Part shown: one piece after another, positions 36,627-45,739 of the stretch | Layout of the letters: every line of letters begins with the position of its first letter | Numbering within the stretch: the first letter of the stretch is position 1 | NCBI GenBank assembly: GCA_020041925.1 | Contig: CP083409.1 | Length of the DNA: 64,000 nucleotides | Source of the DNA: Faucicola osloensis_D | Lineage (GTDB): Bacteria > Pseudomonadota > Gammaproteobacteria > Pseudomonadales > Moraxellaceae | Strand: one strand, 5' to 3' | Made by a program: the position numbers and the translations under genes | The notes under the pieces: generated by a model | What the model was told of the DNA's origin: nothing | The model's input: only the letters and a program-made list of their open reading frames with translations | The model's database searches: none

Positions 36627-37784
36627 ATGACTGATATGACTGCGGCCACAGCGCCATTAGATTTTACCAAACCTATCAAATCGCGTGCTGCGGTAGCTTT
36701 CGCTGCGGGACAACCATTACAAATCGTCGAAATCGACGTTGAGCCACCGCGTAAAGGTGAAGTACTCGTTAAAATCACCCATACGGGCGTTTGCCACACG
36801 GACGCATTCACCTTGAGTGGCGATGACCCTGAAGGGGTTTTTCCAGCGGTTTTGGGTCATGAAGGCGCAGGTATTGTGATGGCAGTCGGTGAAGGGGTAA
36901 CCAGTGTACAACCTGGTGATCATGTCATTCCGCTATATACGGCTGAATGTGGTGAATGTTTATTTTGTAAAAGTGACAAAACCAACCTATGCGTAGCAGT
37001 GCGTGCCACCCAAGGTAAAGGCGTGATGCCTGATGGTACTACCCGTTTTAGCTATCAAGGTCAGCCAATTTATCACTATATGGGCTGTTCGACGTTTAGT
37101 GAATATACTGTCGTTGCTGACGTATCGCTTGCCAAAATCAATCCTGAAGCCAATCCTGAGCAAGTCTGTCTATTAGGTTGCGGCGTCACCACAGGACTAG
37201 GTGCGGTAAAAAATACCGCTAAAGTACAAGAAGGCGACAGCGTGGCGGTATTTGGGCTTGGTGGTATTGGGCTTGCTGTGATTCAAGGTGCCAAACTTGC
37301 CAAAGCAGGCCGCATTATTGCGGTTGATACCAATCCTGAAAAATTTGAGTTAGCCCGTGAGTTTGGCGCGACCGATTTTGTCAATCCAAAAGATTATGAC
37401 CAACCCGTTCAACAAGTGATTGTTGAGATGACAGGTTGGGGCGTGGATCACAGTTTTGAATGTATCGGTAACGTCAATGTCATGCGCTCGGCACTTGAAT
37501 GCGCGCATCGCGGTTGGGGTCAAAGCGTGATTATTGGTGTCGCGGCTGCAGGTCAAGAGATTTCCACTCGTCCGTTCCAACTCGTGACAGGTCGCCGCTG
37601 GTTAGGCTCTGCATTTGGTGGGGTGAAAGGTCGCTCACAACTGCCAGGTATGGTGGAGCAAGCCATGCACGGTGATATCCAACTGGCACCTTTTGTCACC
37701 CATACCATGGGTCTTGAAGATGTCAATACCGCATTTGATTTGATGCATAAAGGTGAGTCCATTCGTTCAGTGTTGCATTACTAA
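36627..37784 (+). CDS. adhC: S-(hydroxymethyl)glutathione dehydrogenase (class III alcohol dehydrogenase)
   Basis: NAD-dependent zinc enzyme that oxidises the formaldehyde-glutathione adduct to S-formylglutathione. 385 residues. Catalytic zinc ligands are Cys56 (GVCHTDA) and His78 (GHEGAG) plus a Cys in LLGCGVTTG; structural zinc ligands are Cys108, 111, 114 and 122 (CGECLFCKSDKTNLC). The class III tract (GVMPDGTTRFS) and the NAD fold GLGGIGLAV are present. About 15 extra N-terminal residues precede the usual KSRAAVAF. AAGGAT stands 6 nt before the ATG. fghA follows 42 bp later. Confidence 0.95.
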   Translation: MTDMTAATAPLDFTKPIKSRAAVAFAAGQPLQIVEIDVEPPRKGEVLVKITHTGVCHTDAFTLSGDDPEGVFPAVLGHEGAGIVMAVGEGVTSVQPGDHVIPLYTAECGECLFCKSDKTNLCVAVRATQGKGVMPDGTTRFSYQGQPIYHYMGCSTFSEYTVVADVSLAKINPEANPEQVCLLGCGVTTGLGAVKNTAKVQEGDSVAVFGLGGIGLAVIQGAKLAKAGRIIAVDTNPEKFELAREFGATDFVNPKDYDQPVQQVIVEMTGWGVDHSFECIGNVNVMRSALECAHRGWGQSVIIGVAAAGQEISTRPFQLVTGRRWLGSAFGGVKGRSQLPGMVEQAMHGDIQLAPFVTHTMGLEDVNTAFDLMHKGESIRSVLHY

Positions 37785-37826
37785 ACCATTACCAAACTTG
37801 GCATTATAAAGAATGGGAAATTCACC

Positions 37827-38702
37827 ATGAAAAAAATTGAATCTCATAAATTGCACGGTGGAGACCTACAAGTGTGGCAGCATACCAGTGCTACCACACA
37901 CACGGAGATGAAATTTGCCATCTATTTGCCACCCAAAGCCATCGCCCATGAAGCCACTGAAACCACAGGTCAAAAATGTGCGGTGCTGTATTGGCTATCA
38001 GGGCTGACTTGTACTGAGCAAAACTTTATTCAAAAATCTGGGTTTGCTGAGTATGCCAGTCGTCACAACGTGATTGTGGTAGCACCCGATACCAGTCCTA
38101 GGGGTGTCGATACGAGCGGTAATGATGTGCCTGACGACAGCGCTTATGACTTGGGGCAAGGGGCAGGCTTTTATGTCAATGCGACCCAAGCGCCTTGGGC
38201 AACGCATTTTCAGATGTATGATTATATCGTCGATGAATTGCCTAATCTAATCGAACAGCACTTCCCTGCTAGTGACCAGCGCAGTATTTTTGGTCATAGT
38301 ATGGGTGGACATGGCGCGCTGATGATTGCCCTGCGTAATCCCCAGCGCTATGCCAGCGTATCGGCTTTTTCCCCCATCGTCGCACCGTCACAAGTGCCTT
38401 GGGGACAAAAAGCCTTTAGCGCTTACTTAGGCGATGACCAAAGCACTTGGGCAAATTACGATAGCTTAGCGTGGATAAAACAGTCTGCGCATAGCAAAAA
38501 ATTACCACTATTGATTGACCAAGGTAGCGGGGATGAGTTTTTGGCTGAGCAGCTCAAACCTGAGCTCTTTGCGCAAGCTGCCAAAGATGCCAATTATCCG
38601 ATGACGCTGCGTATGCAGGACGGTTATGACCATAGCTACTATTTTATCAGTAGTTTTATCGCTGACCATTTTGCGCATCACGCCGCTGCCCTCCAAGCTT
38701 AA
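37827..38702 (+). CDS. fghA: S-formylglutathione hydrolase
   Basis: Serine esterase of the alpha/beta-hydrolase fold that splits S-formylglutathione into formate and glutathione, completing formaldehyde detoxification begun by AdhC. 291 residues. The nucleophile is Ser158 in GHSMGGHGAL; the Asp is in QGSGDEFL near 235 and the His in GYDHSYYFI near 267. A typical LSGLTCTEQNF lies near residue 58. It is expected to be co-transcribed with adhC. Confidence 0.95.
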   Translation: MKKIESHKLHGGDLQVWQHTSATTHTEMKFAIYLPPKAIAHEATETTGQKCAVLYWLSGLTCTEQNFIQKSGFAEYASRHNVIVVAPDTSPRGVDTSGNDVPDDSAYDLGQGAGFYVNATQAPWATHFQMYDYIVDELPNLIEQHFPASDQRSIFGHSMGGHGALMIALRNPQRYASVSAFSPIVAPSQVPWGQKAFSAYLGDDQSTWANYDSLAWIKQSAHSKKLPLLIDQGSGDEFLAEQLKPELFAQAAKDANYPMTLRMQDGYDHSYYFISSFIADHFAHHAAALQA

Positions 38703-38856
38703 TCACACAATTTTAATCACACAATCACTTGTCAGCGCACACGGCTGACAAGTGATTGACCATTTTGCCATCGCATTACCCCCTCCAGCATTTAAAATAA
38801 CAACAAATTTGCGATGATCATTTTGTCCGCGATCCTATCTGATAAGGAAAATTGTC

Positions 38857-40644
38857 ATGGTTGACAAGCGCACTGATATCACGGTAACCCCCACCCATAA
38901 AGAGCCCTATTTGCAAGGCGTTGTGTTTCGCTACAGCGTATTTGTCATTGCCTTTGCTATCCTTGCGCTGGGGATTGTGCTACTCAAATGGTGGTTGATA
39001 GTGATTGGTCTAGTGGGCTTTGTGGTGGGCATTTATGATTTGATACAAGTACACCATGCTGTATTGCGTAACTATCCACTTTCGGGACATATTCGTTATC
39101 TATTGGAAGAATTCCGACCTGAACTGCGCCAGTATTTGATTGAAGATGACCAAGCCGCCGTGCCGTTTTCGCGCCAGCAACGTGCGCTTGCCTATCAACG
39201 TGCCAAAAACGTCAGTGATACCAATGCCTTTGGTACGTTAGAAAATTTATACCAATCTGGCAAAGAATGGTTTTTACAATCCACCCTTAGCTATCCCCTC
39301 AAAGAAACCAATTTTCGTATTCTGGTGGGCGGTGAACGATGTCTACAGCCCTACTCGATGTCGGTGTTTAATATCTCTGCCATGAGTTTTGGCAGCCTGT
39401 CAGCCGCGGCAATTGAAGCGCTCAATCAAGGCGCAAAACTCGGTGGATTTGCTCATGATACCGGTGAAGGTGCGATTAGTCCGTACCATAAAAAACACGG
39501 CGGTGATTTGATTTGGGAGCTGGGTACTGGGTATTTTGGATGCCGTAATCACGATGGCACATTTAGCGCCGAAAAATTTGCTGAACGCTCGCGCATTGAG
39601 CAAGTCAAAATGATTGAAATCAAGCTGTCGCAAGGGGCAAAACCTGGTAAAGGCGGGGTGTTGCCCAAAGAAAAAATCACCCCCGAAATTGCCGAAACCC
39701 GTGATGTGCCGATGGATGCAGACTGCGTTTCCCCAGCGAGCCACTCAGCCTTTACTACCCCGCGTGAGATGGTGCAGTTTTGGCAACAGCTGCGTGAATT
39801 GTCAGGGGGCAAGCCGGTTGGTTTTAAGCTGTGTGTCGGACAGCCTTGGCAGTTTATGGCGATTGTCAAAGCCATGATTGAAGCAGATAATTACCCTGAT
39901 TTTATCGTGGTTGATGGTGCAGAAGGCGGTACGGGGGCTGCGCCTGTTGAGTTTATGGATAATGTTGGCATGCCGCTACTCGATGGTTTTTTGCTTGTGC
40001 ACAACACGCTGGTGGGTGCGGGGGTGCGTGACAAAATCAAAATCGGTGTCAGTGGTAAAATCATCTCTGCCTTTGATATCGCTCGCATGCTAGCGCTGGG
40101 TGCAGATTGGTGTAACTCCGCGCGTGGCTTTATGTTTGCGGTGGGCTGTATCCAATCGCGCGCATGCCACACCAACAAATGCCCAACTGGGGTTGCCACC
40201 CAAGACCCCTATCGTCAGCGGGCATTACATATTCCTGATAAGGCACAGCGGGTCTATAATTTTCATAAAAACACCCTTAAATCATTGGCAGCGATTGTCG
40301 GTGCGGTGGGTTTACACCACCCAAAAGATTTACAAGCGTATCATATCGCCAGACGCCTGGAAAATGGGCAGATTAAGCTATTATCCAAGTTTTATTATTT
40401 TACGGAACCTGGCGTTTTACTGAATCTGTCGGCGCGCTCAGATGTTTTTAACCAAATGTGGGTCATGGCAAATCCTGATAGCTTTTTGGCAAATAACGAG
40501 GCGTTAATTGCTTACAATCACGATGTTCGTCACGCCCATGAGCACAACGAAAAGCGCTTTAATGAAGGCAATTATCCTGAACGTATCGACAGCTTCGATG
40601 AAACCGCAAATAGCTATTATACCTACGATGATGATCCTTCTTAA
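38857..40644 (+). CDS. FMN-binding glutamate-synthase-domain membrane protein
   Basis: 595 residues. Two N-terminal membrane helices (about 25-65) precede a complete glutamate-synthase FMN domain: VGGERCLQPYSMSVFNISAM, KPGKGGVLPKEKIT, VVDGAEGGTGAAP and the iron-sulfur Cys run CIQSRACHTNKCPTGVATQ. No glutaminase (class II amidotransferase) domain is present. Such stand-alone GltB-domain proteins are widespread but uncharacterised; they are not ordinary glutamate synthase. GATAAGGAAAATTGTC precedes the ATG. It follows fghA by 154 bp and ends at a strong terminator. Confidence 0.88.
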   Translation: MVDKRTDITVTPTHKEPYLQGVVFRYSVFVIAFAILALGIVLLKWWLIVIGLVGFVVGIYDLIQVHHAVLRNYPLSGHIRYLLEEFRPELRQYLIEDDQAAVPFSRQQRALAYQRAKNVSDTNAFGTLENLYQSGKEWFLQSTLSYPLKETNFRILVGGERCLQPYSMSVFNISAMSFGSLSAAAIEALNQGAKLGGFAHDTGEGAISPYHKKHGGDLIWELGTGYFGCRNHDGTFSAEKFAERSRIEQVKMIEIKLSQGAKPGKGGVLPKEKITPEIAETRDVPMDADCVSPASHSAFTTPREMVQFWQQLRELSGGKPVGFKLCVGQPWQFMAIVKAMIEADNYPDFIVVDGAEGGTGAAPVEFMDNVGMPLLDGFLLVHNTLVGAGVRDKIKIGVSGKIISAFDIARMLALGADWCNSARGFMFAVGCIQSRACHTNKCPTGVATQDPYRQRALHIPDKAQRVYNFHKNTLKSLAAIVGAVGLHHPKDLQAYHIARRLENGQIKLLSKFYYFTEPGVLLNLSARSDVFNQMWVMANPDSFLANNEALIAYNHDVRHAHEHNEKRFNEGNYPERIDSFDETANSYYTYDDDPS

Positions 40645-40656
40645 TACTTTGTCCAC

Positions 40657-40687
40657 AAAAAAACCGCTAACGATTAGCGGTTTTTTT
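40657..40687. terminator. bidirectional terminator between the GltB-domain gene and glmS
   Basis: A perfect 14-bp inverted repeat (seven A, CCGCTAA; TTAGCGG, seven T) with a 3-nt loop, between convergent genes. Confidence 0.9.
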
Positions 40688-40700
40688 GTATCAGCTTAGC

Positions 40701-42539
40701 TTATTCGACCGTGACGCTTTTGGCCAAATTACGGGGTTTATCAACATCTGTACCTTTGGCAAGCGCAACATGGTAAGACAACAATTGTACAGGAATGGTG
40801 TGTACAATGGGCGATAACACACCAATATGACGTGGGGTGCGAATCACGTGTACGCCTTCACTATCGGAAAAATCACTGTCAAGATCGGTAAAGACAAACA
40901 ACTCACCGCCACGCGCCGAGACTTCTTGCATATTGGCTTTGACTTTATCAAGTAGGCTATCATTTGGCGCTATTACCACCACAGGCATGTTTTCATCAAC
41001 CAATGCCAGTGGACCGTGTTTTAACTCGCCAGCGGGATAGGCTTCTGCATGAATATAGGTGATTTCTTTGAGCTTTAATGCGCCTTCTAAGGCAATCGGG
41101 TAATGAATACCACGTCCCAAAAACAGCGCGCTTGGCTTATCAGCAAATTTGCTTGACCAGCTGCTGATCTGTGGCTCAAGATTGAGCGCATATTGAATAT
41201 CATTGGGCAAGCTACGCAGCGCATTGGTGTATTCGACCAGTTTAGTGTCATCCACATAGCCACGCACACGACCGAGTGTCACCGCCAAACCAAATAAAGC
41301 CACTAACTGAGTGGTAAAGGCTTTGGTTGATGCGACCCCAATCTCCGCACCGGCTCGGGTATAGACTACTAGCTCACTGGCACGAGGCAAGGCAGATTCC
41401 ATCACGTTACAGATGGATAGACTATGTTTGTGACCCAAGGCTTGTGCGTATTTTAGCGCCTCCATGGTATCTAGCGTTTCCCCTGATTGCGAGATGGTGA
41501 TAATCAATTGTTTTGGATTGGCAATCACCTCACGATAACGGTATTCACTGGCGATTTCGACATCGGTGGCAATTTTGGCAATACTTTCCAACCAATATTT
41601 GGCGGTCGATGCAGCATAATACGACGTGCCACAGGCAAGAATCTTAATACTGTCGATATCATTGAAAACGGCTTCAGCATTTTCACCAAAGTTATTGGCG
41701 ATAAACCCGGCATCCAAAAAGATTTCGGCGGTATCTGACACCGCTTTTGGCTGCTCATAGATTTCTTTTTGCATAAAGTGGCTATAAGCCCCTAGTTCAA
41801 GAGATGCTAAGGACACTTGCGAAGTGGTGGCTTTGCGGGTCGCTGAATTGCCTTGTTTGTCAATCATTTGTGCCACACCATCTGCCGTCAACTGCGCAAT
41901 ATCGCCATCTTCAAAATACATGATTTGACGGGTAAAGGCGACAACTGCTGAGACATCCGATGCGATAAAGGTTTCATGTTCACCTAAGCCAATGAGTAAC
42001 GGGCAGCCCATACGCGCCACCACCATGTTTTGTGGCCTATCATTGGCAATCACCGCAATCGCATAAGCACCATGAAATTGTTGGGTCGCCGCTTGTACCG
42101 CTTTGAATAAATCACCGCCGTTTTGTACGTAGTGCTGGTGCACCGCATGGGCGATGACCTCGGTGTCGGTTTGTGACTCAAAATGATAGCCATTTTGCTG
42201 AAGGCGAGCGCGCTCAGCTTCAAAGTTTTCGATGATGCCGTTATGTACCACCGAAATCAAATCACCCGAGATATGCGGATGCGCGTTTGGCTCAGTGACA
42301 CCACCGTGGGTCGCCCAGCGTGTGTGACCGATGCCGGTGTGACCATACACGCCACGCTCTTTGGCAGCGGCTTCCATCAAGGCAACACGCCCCACTCGGC
42401 GCACGCGTTTAAGTCCTTCATCGGTTTGCACCGCAATACCCGATGAGTCATAACCCCGATATTCTAGGCGTTTTAAGCCATCGGTCAAAAAATCTACCAC
42501 ATTGTCTTGCGCACGAATGGCGCCAACGATACCGCACAT
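40701..42539 (-). CDS. glmS: glutamine-fructose-6-phosphate aminotransferase (isomerizing)
   Basis: Makes glucosamine 6-phosphate for peptidoglycan and LPS. 612 residues. The N-terminal glutaminase starts MCGIVGAIRA, with Cys2 the nucleophile after Met removal, and contains HTRWATHG. Two SIS domains follow (ILACGTSYYAA, ITISQSGETLDT, then LFLGRGIHYPIALEGALKLKE) and the C-terminus ends LAKSVTVE. It lies downstream of glmU on the same strand with 182 bp between; no glmS ribozyme is visible, as expected in Gram-negatives. Confidence 0.97.
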   Translation of the reverse strand: MCGIVGAIRAQDNVVDFLTDGLKRLEYRGYDSSGIAVQTDEGLKRVRRVGRVALMEAAAKERGVYGHTGIGHTRWATHGGVTEPNAHPHISGDLISVVHNGIIENFEAERARLQQNGYHFESQTDTEVIAHAVHQHYVQNGGDLFKAVQAATQQFHGAYAIAVIANDRPQNMVVARMGCPLLIGLGEHETFIASDVSAVVAFTRQIMYFEDGDIAQLTADGVAQMIDKQGNSATRKATTSQVSLASLELGAYSHFMQKEIYEQPKAVSDTAEIFLDAGFIANNFGENAEAVFNDIDSIKILACGTSYYAASTAKYWLESIAKIATDVEIASEYRYREVIANPKQLIITISQSGETLDTMEALKYAQALGHKHSLSICNVMESALPRASELVVYTRAGAEIGVASTKAFTTQLVALFGLAVTLGRVRGYVDDTKLVEYTNALRSLPNDIQYALNLEPQISSWSSKFADKPSALFLGRGIHYPIALEGALKLKEITYIHAEAYPAGELKHGPLALVDENMPVVVIAPNDSLLDKVKANMQEVSARGGELFVFTDLDSDFSDSEGVHVIRTPRHIGVLSPIVHTIPVQLLSYHVALAKGTDVDKPRNLAKSVTVE

Positions 42540-42721
42540 AACTGTTCCTTAGTATCCAGTTTTTGGTGTGAGCAATCAAATTTGACTGCTGTGAAAAACA
42601 ATCCCCCCGTTTACACAGTCGTTAGATTGTTTTATTGTTGCTTAACCAAACGGCTTTATCGTATAAAGCAAGTTTATCTTATTAAGCAAGAATCTGTTAA
42701 ATTTAGGCAAAAGTTCAAATA

Positions 42722-44080
42722 TCAAGATGTTTTTTCAGGACGTTGCCAACCCTCAATCGTAACTTGTTTGCCACGGGCTATAGACAGTTTTTCGGCAGGG
42801 CAGGCTTTACTGATGGCACTGCCTGCGCCAATGGTGGCACGGTCACCAATGGTCACAGGGGCAATCAGCACCGCATTTGAGCCAATTCTGACCTCATCAC
42901 CGATTTCGGTTTTAAACTTATTGACACCATCATAATTGGCAGTGATAGTGCCTGCACCGATATTGGTCTTTTGTCCAATGGTGGCATCGCCCAAATACGC
43001 CAAATGATTAGCTTTGGCGCCGCTTGCCATTTGGGTGTTTTTAAGCTCCACAAAGTTACCGATATGCACCTCTTTGTCAGTGACCGCATTGGGGCGCAGA
43101 CGGGCAAATGGTCCAATTTGGTTGTCTGCGCCCACCACCGCATTGTCAAATAGACTGTAAGGTTGCACCACCGTGCCACTGGCGATTTTGCTGTTTTTGA
43201 TGATACAACCTGCACCGATTTTGACGTTATCACCTAGCTCACAGTCACCTTCAATGATGACATTAATATCAATTTGCACATCTGTACCAACTTTGAGCGA
43301 ACCGCGTAAATCAAAACGGCTTGGGTCAATCAAATGTACCCCTTGTTTCATCAATGCTTCGGCTTGATGCATTTGCCAAGTACGCTCTAGATTTGCCAAC
43401 TGCAGACGGTCATTCACGCCTTCGATTTCAAACTGATGGGTCGGCGATACGGTGGCGATTTCGATGCCATCATCCACCGCCATTTTGACGATATCGGTCA
43501 GGTAATATTCGCCTTGGGCATTGTTATTGGTCAAGTTATTGAGGTACTTGTGCAAAATATCATTAGCGACACAGTACACACCGCTATTGATTTCAGTGAT
43601 TTGTCTTTGCTCATCGTTGGCATCTTTTTCTTCAACAATGGCGATTACTTGGTTGTTGTCACGCACAATACGCCCCAAACCAAACGGGTTGGCTAAGTTT
43701 AGGGTTAGCATGGCAAAACGGCTGTCTGTATTTGCCAATTTCTCTAAGGTATCGACGCCAATGAGTGGCACATCCCCTGATAAAATCAAGCTTTTCCCAT
43801 CCGTAGGCAACACCGGCAAAGTCATTTGCACCGCGTGACCCGTGCCCAATTGCTCAGCTTGCTCGACCCAATCAATTTGTTCATCGGCAAAGGCATCTTT
43901 GACTTGTTGACCTTCAAAACCATAGATAATGATATTTTTTTGGCTACCCAATTGTTTGGCAGTGGCGAGTACGTGATGTAGCAAAGGCTTGCCTGCTAGG
44001 GGTTGTAGGACTTTTGGCTTGCTTGATTTCATGCGAGTGCCTTTGCCTGCTGCCATGATGATGGTGGTTAAGTTGGTCAT
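42722..44080 (-). CDS. glmU: bifunctional glucosamine-1-phosphate acetyltransferase / UDP-GlcNAc pyrophosphorylase
   Basis: Last two steps to UDP-N-acetylglucosamine. 452 residues. The N-terminal uridyltransferase begins TTIIMAAGKGTRMKSSKPKV and contains the UDP-sugar site EQLGTGHAVQ; the C-terminal left-handed beta-helix shows hexapeptide repeats from about residue 250 (e.g. IEGDCELGDNVKIGAGCI) with the active-site His in KANHLAYLGDA. It is 46 bp downstream of pgpA and upstream of glmS, so the two GlcN genes may share transcripts. Confidence 0.96.
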   Translation of the reverse strand: MTNLTTIIMAAGKGTRMKSSKPKVLQPLAGKPLLHHVLATAKQLGSQKNIIIYGFEGQQVKDAFADEQIDWVEQAEQLGTGHAVQMTLPVLPTDGKSLILSGDVPLIGVDTLEKLANTDSRFAMLTLNLANPFGLGRIVRDNNQVIAIVEEKDANDEQRQITEINSGVYCVANDILHKYLNNLTNNNAQGEYYLTDIVKMAVDDGIEIATVSPTHQFEIEGVNDRLQLANLERTWQMHQAEALMKQGVHLIDPSRFDLRGSLKVGTDVQIDINVIIEGDCELGDNVKIGAGCIIKNSKIASGTVVQPYSLFDNAVVGADNQIGPFARLRPNAVTDKEVHIGNFVELKNTQMASGAKANHLAYLGDATIGQKTNIGAGTITANYDGVNKFKTEIGDEVRIGSNAVLIAPVTIGDRATIGAGSAISKACPAEKLSIARGKQVTIEGWQRPEKTS

Positions 44081-44126
44081 GGGAATTCCTTATTTTTTTT
44101 TAAATTAATTTTAATGATACAACAGG

Positions 44127-44705
44127 TTAAACATAAGTAACGAGCACACTGACAAAGGCTATTAGCACAACCCCTGCCATCAGCCCCGCCAAAATGTCAT
44201 CAATCAAAATACCAAAACCGCCGCTCACATTTTTATCCACCCATTTAATCGGAAAAGGTTTTAGAATATCAAAAAAACGAAACGCGACAAATGCAGCAAA
44301 ATATAATAACAGTAAACTTAACTGATGACCTTGCAATAAAGCATCATCGTAGAAATGCAGCCATAAAATTGGCAAGAGTGACACCCACATGCCGACCCAT
44401 TCATCCCATACGATATGCGGGTCATCGTGTACACCCATCAAATCAGACGTTTTACCGCAGATATAACTACCGACTAGAGCGCCCACCACTGTAACCGCCA
44501 AAAACCCCCAAAACCCCAGCCATAACATCGGAATGGCAACCACCAGTCCACCCACCGTGCCCCACGTCCCAGCAGCGCGCTTTGGCAATCCTGAGCCTAA
44601 GCCGATACCGAGCCAATAAATCAGCTTTTCCCAAACGCTCGCGGTAGGCGGACAAGGCGGGCAAACATTGGCTTTACGGACGTCGGGTTTATGCAGTTGA
44701 GTCAT
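44127..44705 (-). CDS. pgpA: phosphatidylglycerophosphatase A
   Basis: Membrane phosphatase that converts phosphatidylglycerophosphate to phosphatidylglycerol. 192 residues. The family's GLGSGLPKRAAGTWGT is near residue 35; DPHIVWDEWVGMW near 100 and FFDILKPFPIKWVDK followed by GGFGILIDDILAG near 150 supply the conserved acidic residues. Four membrane segments are visible. It begins 14 bp after thiL, the usual nusB-thiL-pgpA order. Confidence 0.93.
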   Translation of the reverse strand: MTQLHKPDVRKANVCPPCPPTASVWEKLIYWLGIGLGSGLPKRAAGTWGTVGGLVVAIPMLWLGFWGFLAVTVVGALVGSYICGKTSDLMGVHDDPHIVWDEWVGMWVSLLPILWLHFYDDALLQGHQLSLLLLYFAAFVAFRFFDILKPFPIKWVDKNVSGGFGILIDDILAGLMAGVVLIAFVSVLVTYV

Positions 44706-44719
44706 AAGAAGTTCTTTGG

Positions 44720-45685
44720 CTAAAAATGCTGATAGCCAGTGATAGAAAATTCAATGGGTTGGTTATTATAAGTCAGCCTCAAGCCGTTTTCTGTGACAAT
44801 TTTGCCAATGCCAAAAATTTTATCCGAAAACTGTTGATTAAATTTGACAAAATTTTGCTCACTCATAGTAAAACATAGCTGATAATCATCACCGCCGTTG
44901 AGCTGATGTTGCCACTTATCAGCATTTGCCAAGGCTTGTAATCGTGGGTGCGTTGGAATACTGGCTAAATCGACCACCGCACCCACCTTCGATGCGGTCA
45001 GGATATGACCCAAATCCTGCCCTAGCCCGTCTGAAATATCAATCATGCTATGGGCAAACCCACGTAATTTTTGCCCTAGCTCAACTTGCGGAACAGGTAA
45101 ATCGAGTGCCGGCTGTAAAGCGATTGGTTGTAAAGCGATATTGTGCTGCTCAGATTTTTCAGCGTTTAAAATCTGCTGTAAGGCAAAACTTGCTGAGCCA
45201 ATCTTACCGCTCACACAGATGATATCATCGACTTTCGCGCCCTCTCTGGTAATAGCTTGCCCATTTGGCACAAAGCCCAGTGCAGTAACAGAGAGGGTTA
45301 AAGTGTTAGATTGGGTGGTATCGCCACCGATAAGCTCGACATCAAATCGGTTGCAAATGTCCGCGATGCCTTGGGTGAATGGTTTGAGCCAGTCATCATG
45401 GGCAAGCTTAGCAGGCAAGCTAATACCCAGCAATATCGCATAGGGTGTCGCCCCCATCGCTGCCAAATCGGATAAATTGACCGCGACCGATTTATAGCCG
45501 ATGGCATAAGCGGATGTTGATAAGGGAAAATGCCGACCTGCAACCAGCGTGTCAATACAGCTCACCAGTTCGCAATCGCTTGGCATACTGCTTATCGCGC
45601 AATCATCCCCGATACCCACTTGGGTCAAAGGATTGTTGCGTGTACAGTGTTGAAAATGTTGATAAATCAAAGAAAATTCGGACAT
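44720..45685 (-). CDS. thiL: thiamine-monophosphate kinase
   Basis: Phosphorylates thiamine monophosphate to thiamine pyrophosphate. About 321 residues from ATG 45685 (MSEFSLIYQHF), chosen because GGATGG stands about 8 nt upstream; ATG 45694 is possible. Conserved blocks: GIGDDCAI near 25, YKSVAVNLSDLAAMGA near 65, LIGGDTT near 110, DISDGLGQDLGHIL near 215 and GGDDYQLCFT near 260, with the acidic Mg-binding residues of the AIR-synthase fold. Confidence 0.94.
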   Translation of the reverse strand: MSEFSLIYQHFQHCTRNNPLTQVGIGDDCAISSMPSDCELVSCIDTLVAGRHFPLSTSAYAIGYKSVAVNLSDLAAMGATPYAILLGISLPAKLAHDDWLKPFTQGIADICNRFDVELIGGDTTQSNTLTLSVTALGFVPNGQAITREGAKVDDIICVSGKIGSASFALQQILNAEKSEQHNIALQPIALQPALDLPVPQVELGQKLRGFAHSMIDISDGLGQDLGHILTASKVGAVVDLASIPTHPRLQALANADKWQHQLNGGDDYQLCFTMSEQNFVKFNQQFSDKIFGIGKIVTENGLRLTYNNQPIEFSITGYQHF

Positions 45686-45708
45686 CTTAGCCATCCGTAT
45701 CAAGCATA

Positions 45709-45733
45709 AAAGGGCGTAGCGAGTACGCCCTTT
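45709..45733 (-). terminator. hairpin between nusB and thiL
   Basis: A perfect 10-bp stem AAAGGGCGTA/TACGCCCTTT with a 5-nt loop, 7 bp after the nusB stop. On the minus strand TTTTAT follows, so it is a weak terminator or attenuator inside the operon. Confidence 0.6.
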
Positions 45734-45739
45734 ACGGTA

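Noticed and set aside
40657..40687. Possible glmS ribozyme or riboswitch near glmS
   Set aside because: The only structure is a plain terminator at the 3' end; the upstream side of glmS (42540-42721) shows no conserved ribozyme core, and Gram-negatives normally lack it.
42507..42935. 142-codon open frame on the + strand across the glmS-glmU gap
   Set aside because: It overlaps the ends of two certain genes, has no ribosome site and no recognisable sequence.
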